From Spirochaetaceae bacterium (lineage in GTDB: Bacteria > Spirochaetota > Spirochaetia > Treponematales > Treponemataceae): a stretch of 35,550 nt of DNA. Within the stretch, counting starts at the first letter, position 1, and each line of letters opens with the position of its first letter. The stretch is from assembly GCA_031272345.1 (NCBI GenBank), contig JAISTZ010000182.1, forward strand, positions 1 to 35,550, in the 5' to 3' direction. Under the pieces are notes generated by a model. The model was not told the DNA's origin, did no database searches, and saw nothing but the letters and a program-made list of their open reading frames with translations. Shown in pieces: positions 16,892 to 25,982 of the stretch. The position numbers were made by a program, and so were the translations under genes.

Positions 16892-17967
16892 AAAACCACG
16901 GAACCTTTTTTGCGCCGGCCGGGGTGATTGCGGCAATCGCCCTCCTCTCCTGCGCCACCGGGCCGGCGCCGGTCTCCCAGGCCCAGGGCGGGGAAGCCCC
17001 CCAGGGGGAGCCCCTTTGGGTGTCCGAGCCGGAGCGGGTGTACCCGGACAGCGGGTGGGTCATCGCGGTAGCCCAGGGTTCAAGCCGGAAGGAGGCGGAA
17101 ACCGCGGCGTTGGGAGCCCTGGCTGCGATTTTTAAAGTCGATGTTGAAGCCGTCACCACGGCGAATCAGGCGATGGCCTCGGTGGTGGAGCAGACCGCGG
17201 GCAAGGAGGCGGGCTCGTACCTCAAAGCCAATGCCACGGGCCTGGACGTAACGGCCCTGTCCCAGGTGAACGGTCTCATCGGCGTAAAGACCGAGTCCTG
17301 GCAGGGGAGCGGCAAGGCCTGGGCGAACGCCCGGATGAACCGCAGGGAAGCCGCCGCCCGGTACGCGGCCCTCATCGGGGAGAGCGAAGACACCATCGCC
17401 GCCCTCAAGGCCGAAGCTGCGTCCATGCCCGGCGCCTTCGACGCATACCAATACCTGAACCTTGCGGCCATGCTGGCAGGCGCGGCGGACAACTACCGGA
17501 GTCTCCTTTCCGTGCTGGATCCCTCGACCACGGGCAGGAAGGCCGCCTACGGCAGCGCCGGGGCGGTAAAAAACCTCGCCAACGAAGCGGCCCGGCGGGT
17601 GGTTGTGGCGGTGTCCGTGCGGGGCGACGAAGGGGGCAGAATCACCACGGCCTACCAGGAGTTTTTTTCCACCCGCGGTTTCAGGACGAACACCGCGGGC
17701 AAGGGCACGTATTTCCTGTCGTCCTCCCTGTCCCTGGAGAAGGTTGACCTAAGAGGGAACAGCAACGTGTTCGTCCGGTACGTGCTGAACACCACCCTGA
17801 CGAATCCCGCGGGGGAAGGGGTGTTCTCCTATTCCGAAAACGGCCGGGAGGGTCATCTTTCGGAGCCGGAAGCCCGGCAGCGGGCCATCCGCAAGGCCGA
17901 GGCGTCCATCGGGGAGGAAACATTCGCCGAAAAATTCGACGAATACCTGGCCTCGCTGATAAAGTAG
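16888..17967 (+). CDS. LPP20-like lipoprotein
   Basis: Lipobox IALLSC; PLWVSEPERVYPDSGWVIAVAQGSSRKEAETAALGALAAIFKVDV; ATGA overlap with the previous gene. Confidence 0.7.
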   Translation: MKNHGTFFAPAGVIAAIALLSCATGPAPVSQAQGGEAPQGEPLWVSEPERVYPDSGWVIAVAQGSSRKEAETAALGALAAIFKVDVEAVTTANQAMASVVEQTAGKEAGSYLKANATGLDVTALSQVNGLIGVKTESWQGSGKAWANARMNRREAAARYAALIGESEDTIAALKAEAASMPGAFDAYQYLNLAAMLAGAADNYRSLLSVLDPSTTGRKAAYGSAGAVKNLANEAARRVVVAVSVRGDEGGRITTAYQEFFSTRGFRTNTAGKGTYFLSSSLSLEKVDLRGNSNVFVRYVLNTTLTNPAGEGVFSYSENGREGHLSEPEARQRAIRKAEASIGEETFAEKFDEYLASLIK

Positions 17968-18017
17968 CATATACGCAGTCCCGTATGGGTCTGTAAAAAA
18001 AAATTAAGGAGGCAGAT

Positions 18018-18722
18018 ATGAAATCTGTCAACAAAATTGCGATTTTTACCCTGGGGCTCTGTGCCCTGGCTTTGCTGTGGGGCTGCGCGTCAAAGAGTGA
18101 ATCCCGCCGTCCCTCCGCAGAGGACGCCGCCCTGAGCGTCGAGGTAAAAAAAGAAGACAGGCCGACTCTCGTTGACGACAAGGGGGCCCTCTACGGCATA
18201 CAGACCCCCACCTGGGTGGCCGAGTACATCCAGAACGGCAACAGCGGCGTTGAGAGCATCAAGCTCTACGCGGCCCTCAACTGCTTTGTGGTTGAGCAGA
18301 CCGACGCCAACAGGGAATTCGCGGTGAACTGGGTGAGCCTCAATGCCAACGGCACCACGGCGATCGCCCAGATGATTGCGGACACCGTGGTTGCCGAAGC
18401 CCAGAGCAAGCTCTCCGGCGAAAAGGGCGGGGACATCACCGCCAGCTTGACCTCCGTGCAGGACTCCATGGCCCATGCGTCATTCTCCGGGGCCCGCAAG
18501 GAAGCGGACTGGTGGCAGGAGCTCCAGTATCCCGACGGCAGAAAAGAGTGCCGCGCCATGGCCCTGTGGGTGGTTGACCGGAAGACTCTGGGGGACCAAA
18601 TCGCCCGGAACATGCAGAACATCGTGGATGAAAACACGGCCATGTCCGTGGAACTGCGCGCCATTTTTTCCGACATGATCAAGGATGTCCGTGAAAACGG
18701 GTTAATCCGAAGGTCAAACTAG
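18018..18722 (+). CDS. Hypothetical lipoprotein
   Basis: AAGGAGG SD; signal/lipobox GLCALALLWGC; TPTWVAEYIQNG N-terminal region; no firm family. Confidence 0.65.
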   Translation: MKSVNKIAIFTLGLCALALLWGCASKSESRRPSAEDAALSVEVKKEDRPTLVDDKGALYGIQTPTWVAEYIQNGNSGVESIKLYAALNCFVVEQTDANREFAVNWVSLNANGTTAIAQMIADTVVAEAQSKLSGEKGGDITASLTSVQDSMAHASFSGARKEADWWQELQYPDGRKECRAMALWVVDRKTLGDQIARNMQNIVDENTAMSVELRAIFSDMIKDVRENGLIRRSN

Positions 18723-18754
18723 GCGTTTTCCGTCCGTCCCATCTTCATTTCTTC

Positions 18755-18793
18755 AAAAAACCTGAAAAATTCGCATTTTTCAGGTTTTTTTTT
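18755..18793 (+). terminator. Rho-independent terminator after the lipoprotein cluster
   Basis: AAAAAACCTGAAAAAT-TCGC-ATTTTTCAGGTTTTTT, perfect long stem ending in a T-tract. Confidence 0.93.
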
Positions 18794-18849
18794 CCAAAAA
18801 GTGTCCAAAAACGTCATGTCCCTTACAATAACTAGTGCAGGAGGCTTTT

Positions 18850-19968
18850 ATGGAAAAGCAAAGAATCAACAAGGGGGCCCTGCGGAAGGGCGCGGCGGAG
18901 GCCCTCCGGGTTGTCCTGGCGCTGGCCGCGTTCACCGGGGCCTATGTGGCCGCCCTCATGGTGTCCTGCGCCGTCACCGCCGAGGGGGTGGAGCTCATCA
19001 CCGGGGACTTTACCGCCCCGGAACTGCTCACCTTTACCACCCTGGGGGCCCAAAAAATCGACGTCGGGTTCTCCGAGGACGTGCGCCTGACCGGGGCGCA
19101 CATCACCACGGCGGATGGGGAGGTGTTTGCCGATGTGGACCGCCAGGGGAACCTGTTTTCCGGGGAACACCAGGTGTCGCTCTCAAAAAACACGGTTGCC
19201 GGGGAGCGCTACAGGTTTTCCGGGGTGGCGGAGGACACGAAGGGCAATTCCCTCTCCTTCAGCGTGGGATTCTCCGGGTTCAACGACGAGGTGCCGGACC
19301 TGGTGCTCTCGGAGGTGCGCCACGATTACAGCAAACCCAGGGCGGAATTCATCGAGCTCTATGCGGTCACCGGGGGGAACCTTGCGGGAGTCACCCTGCT
19401 CAGCGCATACGACGGGGTGGATCGCATCTACGAGTTTCCCCCCTGCCAGGTTGAAGCCGGGGAATACATCGTCCTGCATTACAGGAAAATCCCGGAGGAA
19501 GCGGACCGGTGCATCGACGAAACCGGGGACGACAAGAGCCTTTCCACCGCAACGGATTCGTCCCCTTCCCGGGATTTCTGGGTGAATAACAACTTGGCCT
19601 GTCTGGGAACCTCGTCGGACGTGATTCTCCTCAGAAAGCGGGCCGGGGGGGAGCTCCTCGACGCCCTGCCCTACGCCAAGTCCGCGCAAACGGACTGGAA
19701 AAACGAAAATGTGCGGAAGGCGGCCCAGGAAGCCTATGGGGACGGGAAGGGCCCGTGGCCCGACGGGAGCGGCATAGGGGCGGCGTTTTGCATCGACGGG
19801 GCGTCATATAGCTGCACCTTCAGCAGACAGAACATCCCGGCCATAGTAGAGGATGCGGCGGATGGAGTGTATGAAGGAGAACACAGGGGCAGAAGCTTCT
19901 GGATGGTTACGGCGGCGAAAAACTTCACGCCGGGGAGGCCCAATTCAAACGTACCCTACACACCCTGA
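18850..19968 (+). CDS. Lipoprotein or membrane-anchored protein with lamin-tail-like domain
   Basis: Hydrophobic N-terminus to VAALMVSC; LVLSEVRHDYSKPRAEFIELYAVTGGNLAGVTLLSAYDGVDRIYEFPPCQVEAGEYIVLHY resembles the LTD pattern. Confidence 0.65.
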   Translation: MEKQRINKGALRKGAAEALRVVLALAAFTGAYVAALMVSCAVTAEGVELITGDFTAPELLTFTTLGAQKIDVGFSEDVRLTGAHITTADGEVFADVDRQGNLFSGEHQVSLSKNTVAGERYRFSGVAEDTKGNSLSFSVGFSGFNDEVPDLVLSEVRHDYSKPRAEFIELYAVTGGNLAGVTLLSAYDGVDRIYEFPPCQVEAGEYIVLHYRKIPEEADRCIDETGDDKSLSTATDSSPSRDFWVNNNLACLGTSSDVILLRKRAGGELLDALPYAKSAQTDWKNENVRKAAQEAYGDGKGPWPDGSGIGAAFCIDGASYSCTFSRQNIPAIVEDAADGVYEGEHRGRSFWMVTAAKNFTPGRPNSNVPYTP

Positions 19969-19972
19969 GATC

Positions 19973-20001
19973 TTGCACAAAAAGTCGCCCCGGGATATAG
20001 T
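19973..20001 (+). promoter_or_regulatory. Putative promoter of prs
   Basis: TTGCAC (19973-19978), 17-bp spacer, TATAGT (19996-20001). Confidence 0.6.
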
Positions 20002-20021
20002 AGTGTCCGAGAGGTTAGCTA

Positions 20022-21260
20022 ATGCCCTATTCAGAACCGACAAGACTTGCAGTGGTAGCCTGTCCCGGTGGAGAAGTCTTTGCCGATGAAGTGATTGTCC
20101 ACCTGAAGCACATGTGCAAACACCGCTTCGGCTTAAAACAGGACGCTATTTCCAAGCGGTACAAGATCGGCAGGGACGAGTTTATCCGGCAGGCCAACCT
20201 GCTGAACGACATGCAGACCTCGGACCTCTATGTGAGCAACGTTGTCGATTCCTACCGGCCCCCGGAATTCAAGGTAAAGGCCAAATTCACCTATTTTATG
20301 AACGGCGAATTTAAGACCGAAATCCTGGAGAGCATCCGGGGGAAGGACGTCTACATCTTTCAGGACATAGAAAACCACGCCCCCCTGGCGTTGAACGAGG
20401 GCAAGAACGTCCAGTCCCTCTCGGTGAACGACCACCTGATGACATTGATGGTCACCCTGGACACGGTGCGCCAGGCCGGGGCCGCGCAGATCACCCTGGT
20501 GATTCCCGTGTACCCCTACAGCCGGCAGCACAAGAAGAAGGGCCGGGAGGGGCTCACGGCGAGTCTCCTGGGGCACATCTTCGAGAGCATGGGGGTGGCG
20601 CGGATAATCACCCTGGACATCCACTCCAGGGAGATAATCAACACCTTCAGGAAGACCCACCTGGAGAACCTCCACGCCAGCTACCAGATCCTCCGGGAGA
20701 TGCTCAACCTCATCAAACCCCAGAAGGAGCTCGACGACCTGGTGGTGGTGGCCCCGGACACGGGCGCGGTGGACCGCAACAAATTCTACGCCACCGCCCT
20801 GGAAAAACCCCTGGCGATGATCTACAAGGAGCGGGACTATTCCCTGATTTCCCAGGACGGCAAGGACACGAACATCAAGGCCATCAAGCTCCTGGGGGAC
20901 GTGCGCGGCAAGGTCGCCTTTCTGGCGGACGACATGCTCGCCACCGGGGGCACCCTCCTCAAGGCCATGGAATTCCTCAAGGATCAGGGCGCCAAAAAGG
21001 TGATTTGCGCGGTCAGTCTGCCCCTCTTTACGGGGGACGCGGTGGATCTCTTCAACGAGGCGTACAAACAGGGCTTCTTCTACCGCATCATCGGCACCAA
21101 CGTGGTGTACCACGAGAATCTCAAGAACTGCGAGTGGTACATCAACACGAACATCAGCGGGCTCTTTGCCAATGTCATCGTGCGGGTCCACCACAACCAG
21201 TCCCTCAGCAAGCTCCTGGACAACCGCACGATCATCGAAAAACTGCTTAAAACCGAATAG
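20022..21260 (+). CDS. prs: Ribose-phosphate pyrophosphokinase (long form, 412 aa)
   Basis: NDHLMTLMVTLDTVRQAGAAQITLVIPVYPYSRQHKK; VVVAPDTGAVDRNKFYATAL; VAFLADDMLATGGTLLKAMEFLKDQGAKKV (PRPP-binding loop). Confidence 0.93.
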   Translation: MPYSEPTRLAVVACPGGEVFADEVIVHLKHMCKHRFGLKQDAISKRYKIGRDEFIRQANLLNDMQTSDLYVSNVVDSYRPPEFKVKAKFTYFMNGEFKTEILESIRGKDVYIFQDIENHAPLALNEGKNVQSLSVNDHLMTLMVTLDTVRQAGAAQITLVIPVYPYSRQHKKKGREGLTASLLGHIFESMGVARIITLDIHSREIINTFRKTHLENLHASYQILREMLNLIKPQKELDDLVVVAPDTGAVDRNKFYATALEKPLAMIYKERDYSLISQDGKDTNIKAIKLLGDVRGKVAFLADDMLATGGTLLKAMEFLKDQGAKKVICAVSLPLFTGDAVDLFNEAYKQGFFYRIIGTNVVYHENLKNCEWYINTNISGLFANVIVRVHHNQSLSKLLDNRTIIEKLLKTE

Positions 21261-21262
21261 CC

Positions 21263-22423
21263 ATGGCCGTGTACCTTGCAAAGCTCGGGGAGCTTACCCT
21301 CAAGGGCGCCAACAAGAGGGACTTTGAGCGGCGCCTCGTGGAAAACGCCCGGTTGGGTCTGGAGAAGGTTGACGCCAGGGTGCGCCTCCAGTCCGCCAGG
21401 CTCTACGTCGAAGGACCGGAGGAGTCCTCCGCCGCGATCGAATTCACCCTGAGTCACCTGATCGGCATAACCGGCTGGGCACGGACACGGGTCTGCGAAA
21501 AAACCATCGAGGCCATCACCCAGGCGGTCTACGACGAAGCGGTCGCCCGCCGGGACCAGGGGGCCAGGACCTTCAAGGTGGAGACCCGCCGGCAGGACAA
21601 GAGCTTCCCCCTGGATTCCTACGGGGTGAACACCGAGGCCCCATCCCGGGTGGTGGACGAGAACGTCCTTGCCGTGGACGTGCACCGCCCGGACGCCCTC
21701 ATCTGTGTTGAAATCCGGGAGCGGGTCTTCGTGTACTCAAACGCCCACAGGGGCTGCCGGGGGCTGCCGGTGGGCACGAGCGGCAAGGGGGTCCTGCTCC
21801 TTTCCGGCGGGCTGGATTCCCCCGTGGCGGGCTACCGGATGCTCCGCCGGGGCATGAGGCTCGACTACGCCCACTTCCACGCCTGGCCCTACACCTCCGA
21901 CGAGGCAAAACAGAAGGCCCTGGACCTTGCACGGCTCCTTGCCGCCTACGGGTGCGGGGGGCACATCAACATGATCCCCTTTGCGGAGGTCCAGACCCGC
22001 ATACGGGAGCGAGCCCCGGGGATGTTCTCCACCCTGCTCCTTAGGGTGTGCATGATTAAGGCGGCGAATCTCCTGGCCGCAAAGGTCCGGGCGGAGGCGA
22101 TAATCACCGGGGAGAGTCTGGGGCAGGTTGCAAGCCAGACCATGCGGAACATGGCCGTCACCGAGGACGCGGCGGAATTCCCCCTCTACCGGCCCCTCAT
22201 CGGCCTGGACAAGGAAGAAATCATCGAGACCTCCCGGAGCATCGGCGCCTACGAGACGTCGATCCTGCCCTACGAGGACTGCTGTGTGCTCTTTGCGCCC
22301 AAACACCCCGCCCTCAGGGCAACCGTGGAAGAGTCCCGCTCCCTCTACGCCGCCCTGGAAGCGGACTCCCTCATCCAGGACGCCTTCGACAGGCGGGAGA
22401 AAATTGCCTTGCCGGTTGTGTAA
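21263..22423 (+). CDS. thiI: tRNA 4-thiouridine synthetase ThiI (no rhodanese domain)
   Basis: KLGELTLKGANKRDFERRL; THUMP-like region; LLLSGGLDSPVAGYRMLRRGM PP-loop; ITGESLGQVASQTMRNM; ends without a rhodanese domain. Confidence 0.94.
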   Translation: MAVYLAKLGELTLKGANKRDFERRLVENARLGLEKVDARVRLQSARLYVEGPEESSAAIEFTLSHLIGITGWARTRVCEKTIEAITQAVYDEAVARRDQGARTFKVETRRQDKSFPLDSYGVNTEAPSRVVDENVLAVDVHRPDALICVEIRERVFVYSNAHRGCRGLPVGTSGKGVLLLSGGLDSPVAGYRMLRRGMRLDYAHFHAWPYTSDEAKQKALDLARLLAAYGCGGHINMIPFAEVQTRIRERAPGMFSTLLLRVCMIKAANLLAAKVRAEAIITGESLGQVASQTMRNMAVTEDAAEFPLYRPLIGLDKEEIIETSRSIGAYETSILPYEDCCVLFAPKHPALRATVEESRSLYAALEADSLIQDAFDRREKIALPVV

Positions 22424-22426
22424 GGT

Positions 22427-22455
22427 TTGACAAAACCCTCTTTTCCCGGTATCTT
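22427..22455 (+). promoter_or_regulatory. Putative promoter of prfB
   Basis: TTGACA (22427-22432), 17-bp spacer, TATCTT (22450-22455), 6 nt before ATG 22462. Confidence 0.55.
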
Positions 22456-22461
22456 TTTTCT

Positions 22462-23599
22462 ATGCTTGAAGACTACAAAATTCCAATAGCAAAACTCAAA
22501 GAAAACATCCTCGATGTTTGGGGGCGTCTTTGACGTCGAAGGGCTGGAAAAAGAAATAGCCGCAAAGGAAGCCCTCACCCAGGCGCCGGATTTCTGGGGG
22601 GACCAAAAAAAAGCGGAAAAACTCCTCTCCGAAATCAAGTCCCTTAAAAACCGCCTTGAACCCTGGCGGGCCCTTGCGGCCCAGGCGGAGGACCTGGAGG
22701 CCCTCTACGACCTGGGGGCCGAAGCCGGGGACAACTCCCTTGAGGACGAACTCAAGGGGGCCCTCGCCCAGGCGCAGGGTGACTACGAGAAACAGCACAT
22801 CCTGAACCTGCTCTCCGGGGAGGTTGACAAAAACGGGGCCTTCCTCACGATTCACGCCGGGGCCGGGGGCACCGAGGCCTGCGACTGGACCCAGATGCTC
22901 AACCGGATGTACCTGCGCTGGGCTGAGGAAAAGTCCTTCAAGACCGAAGTAGTGGACAGTCTTGAGGCCGAGGGGGGGCTCAAGAGCATCACCGTGCAGG
23001 TTACCGGGGACTATGCCTACGGCTACCTCAAGTGCGAGGCGGGAATCCACCGGCTCGTGCGGATAAGCCCCTTTGATTCAAACGCCAGACGGCACACGTC
23101 CTTTGCGTCGGTGTTCATCTTCCCCGTGTTGGACGACACAATCGAGGTGGACATCCGTCCCGAGGACCTGCGGGTGGACACCTACCGCTCAGGGGGCGCC
23201 GGGGGCCAGCACGTGAACAAGACCGATTCGGCGGTGCGGCTCACCCATCTGCCCACGGGAATCGTCGTGGCCTGCCAGAACGAGCGCAGCCAGATTATGA
23301 ACCGGGCCACCGCCATGAGTATGCTCCGGGCGCGGCTCTACGAATACTACAGGCAGGAAAAAGAAAAAGAAAACGCCAGGTTCGGGGCGGAAAAAAAGGA
23401 CATATCCTGGGGCAACCAGATACGCTCCTACGTGTTTCAGCCCTACACGATGGTCAAGGACCACCGCACAAAGACCGAGACCGGGAACATCCAGGCCGTG
23501 ATGGACGGCAAGATAGACCCCTTCATCGAGTCCTTCCTCAAGCTCCAGTGGGAGGGGCTGCTCGTAGCGCCGGGCGCGGACGACGGGGGCGACCTATGA
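22462..23599 (+). CDS. prfB: Peptide chain release factor 2, expressed by +1 programmed frameshift: join(22462..22530,22532..23599)
   Basis: ATG 22462 MLEDYKIPIAKLKENILDVWGRL then in-frame TGA at 22531-22533 within TGG GGG CGT CTT TGA C; +1 shift gives DVEGLEKEIAAKEAL...; GGQHVNKTDSAVRLTH motif. Confidence 0.97.
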
Positions 23600-25089
23600 G
23601 GCGGGCCCTCCTCTGGCTGCTCCTGGGGGCGCTCTGCGGTTCCCCTGCCCTGGGGGAAGACTGGGTGCTGGCCGCCAGCGCCTTCGTCACCGGCGAGGGG
23701 GCGTCCAACCCGGCAAAGGCCGCGGCAACGCTGATTCCCCAGGTCATGCTGGACTTTTTCTCCACCGGCATCGACCGCTCGATCCTCCCGGACGAAGCCG
23801 CGGACCGCCTGTTGTACGGTCTGCGGACAAAGCGGCAGGCCCTCTTCCTTGACCTCTCCAAGGCCGTAAAGGACCGGGACAAATTCGTCCTCGGACGTCC
23901 CACCCCGGACTCCCGGAAGTCCCTGAAAACCGCGGAGCAAAAAATTGCGGACATAAAGCAGAGCATCCAGGACAACCTGGCGGAGACGGACAAACTCCTG
24001 GCAGGGGACCCGGACATCAAAACAGGAACCGAGACAATCGCCCTGTGGAAGAACGACTATTCCGCGCTGTACACCCCCCCGGCGGACAAAACCCTGGGGG
24101 CGGCCCTGACGGCGGACAAAATCAGCGGCCTGATTACCGGGGAGATTCACGGGGTAGATGACTTTGCCGTTGTGTCCGCTGCCCTGCACGTAGGTCCCGA
24201 CGGAAGGGCGTCCCCTGGGGTAACGGAGGTGGGGCGGCTTTCCGAGGCCTCCGCCATCGCCCGCCGCCTTGCCTGGGGGCTCTTTTCGGAACTGGTCAAG
24301 ACCCGTCCGGCCTACCTGGAATTCGAGATAGGCCCGGAGCATGTCCGCAGCAACATCGTCATCAGCGTGGACGACATGACCTTTTCGTCCGTGCCGGACA
24401 ACGTGGCTGTCCTGGGGGGAATCCACAGCGTCAGCTTCGCCTCCGAGGGATACCGCACGGAGTCCTTCTCCATGAATTTCGAGGAAAGCAAAACCTACGT
24501 CATCCGCGCCCAAATGACCGAAGCCGCCGCGGAATCCATCACCCTGGCCCTCAAAACCCCCGAGGCGGGCTCCTTCTACATCAACGCAACCGAAGGGGGG
24601 ACGACAACGGCGGACTCCGGAGTCATCACCGTGGAGGTAAAAAATCTGCCCATCTTCGGCAGGTTCGACAGAACCGGCGGGAAGTCCGCGTATTTCTACA
24701 TCCCCCAGGCTTCAAAAAAAACACCGGCGTCCCAACAGCGCTCCTGGGTCGTCAACCCCAAAAGCAAGGACGTGAGCGCCCAAATCGAATTCAGCAGAAA
24801 AATCATGTACGGTTCCTATGCGGCCCTGATAGTGTCCCTGCCGGTGCTTTTCTATACTATGGGTGAATTTGAACAGCGTTCCTACGCCTACAGCCTCATG
24901 GCGGCCAACAACGATTCCATCACCCCGGAGACGGCGAAGAAAATCGTCGACGAGGCGAACCTGTGGTACAACCTGCGGAACGCCGGCATCGGCGTAACGG
25001 CGGTTCTGGGGACCAATTTTCTGGTCCAGTTGATCATCTACCTGGTCCGCGCCAACGGGGCCCTGCCGGAAAAGGCGAAGGTGCGGTGA
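23596..25089 (+). CDS. Secreted/membrane protein with PEGA-like domain and C-terminal TM helices
   Basis: Signal peptide MRRALLWLLLGALCGSPALG; SNIVISVDDMTFSSVPDNVAVLGGIHSVSFASEGYRTESFSMNF PEGA-like; TM segments AALIVSLPVLFYTMG and VLGTNFLVQLIIYLV. Confidence 0.7.
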   Translation: MRRALLWLLLGALCGSPALGEDWVLAASAFVTGEGASNPAKAAATLIPQVMLDFFSTGIDRSILPDEAADRLLYGLRTKRQALFLDLSKAVKDRDKFVLGRPTPDSRKSLKTAEQKIADIKQSIQDNLAETDKLLAGDPDIKTGTETIALWKNDYSALYTPPADKTLGAALTADKISGLITGEIHGVDDFAVVSAALHVGPDGRASPGVTEVGRLSEASAIARRLAWGLFSELVKTRPAYLEFEIGPEHVRSNIVISVDDMTFSSVPDNVAVLGGIHSVSFASEGYRTESFSMNFEESKTYVIRAQMTEAAAESITLALKTPEAGSFYINATEGGTTTADSGVITVEVKNLPIFGRFDRTGGKSAYFYIPQASKKTPASQQRSWVVNPKSKDVSAQIEFSRKIMYGSYAALIVSLPVLFYTMGEFEQRSYAYSLMAANNDSITPETAKKIVDEANLWYNLRNAGIGVTAVLGTNFLVQLIIYLVRANGALPEKAKVR

Positions 25090-25982
25090 TGGACACAACC
25101 CTCCCCCGGAAGCGATCCTTCGCGGAAAAATTCAAAAGCTTTTTTTCGGGTTCAAAAAAGGCAGCGTTCAACGGCGAGTTCTTCGACGACTGCTGCGACG
25201 CCCTCATCGAGGGGGACATCGGCCCCAAAACCGCCCTGGGCCTGATAGAGGCGGTGCAAAAAAACGCGGGGCGCTTCCAGAGCGAACAGGACGTGCTCCT
25301 GGCCCTCAAGTCCCTCCTGGTCACCCTGGTGCGGCCCGTTGATTTTGTGGTTGAGCCGGGAAAGACCACGGTTTTCCTCGTGCTCGGGGTGAACGGCGCG
25401 GGAAAGACAACCACGATCGCAAAGCTCGCGGGGAAGTACCGGGCCGCCGGGCTTGACCCCGTGATTGCCGCATCGGACACCTTCCGGGCCGCGGCCATCG
25501 ACCAGCTCAAAATCCACGGGGAGCGCCTGGGGGTGCGGGTGGTGGCCCACCAGAACGGCGCCGACCCCGGGGCCGTGATTTTTGACGCCGCCGCCGCGGT
25601 TGCAGCCAGGGGGGGGGGCCTGGTGCTGGCGGACACCGCCGGGCGGCTCCACAACAAGGAGAACCTCCTCAGGGAGCTGCAAAAGATCGACCGGATCTGC
25701 GCGTCCAAGGCGGACGAAGGGCGCTACAAAAAAATTCTCGTCATAGACGCCACCACGGGGCAGAACGCCTTCCGCCAGGCGGAGACCTTTCACCAGGCCC
25801 TGGGGGTGGACGGCCTGGTTCTTACAAAGTGGGATTCAACCTCCAAGGGGGGCGCCCTCTTCCCCATCGGCAAGGAGCTCGGCATCCCCGTGTTCCGGGT
25901 GTGCTTCGGCGAGGGGTATGACGACATCGCCCCCTTCGACCCGGAAGCTTACGCCGATGAATTTTTGGGGCTCAGCGGATGA
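25089..25982 (+). CDS. ftsY: Signal recognition particle receptor FtsY
   Basis: GVNGAGKTTTIAKLAGKY, DTFRAAAIDQLK, LADTAGRLHNKENLLREL, LTKWDSTSKGG, FGEGYDDIAPFDPEAY. Confidence 0.95.
   Translation: MDTTLPRKRSFAEKFKSFFSGSKKAAFNGEFFDDCCDALIEGDIGPKTALGLIEAVQKNAGRFQSEQDVLLALKSLLVTLVRPVDFVVEPGKTTVFLVLGVNGAGKTTTIAKLAGKYRAAGLDPVIAASDTFRAAAIDQLKIHGERLGVRVVAHQNGADPGAVIFDAAAAVAARGGGLVLADTAGRLHNKENLLRELQKIDRICASKADEGRYKKILVIDATTGQNAFRQAETFHQALGVDGLVLTKWDSTSKGGALFPIGKELGIPVFRVCFGEGYDDIAPFDPEAYADEFLGLSG

Noticed and set aside
20133-21281. 382-aa minus-strand ORF
   Set aside because: Antisense to prs, which carries unmistakable PRPP synthetase motifs.
22514-22531. ATG at 22514 as the RF2 start
   Set aside because: It lacks the conserved N-terminus; the true start is ATG 22462 with the frameshift at 22531.
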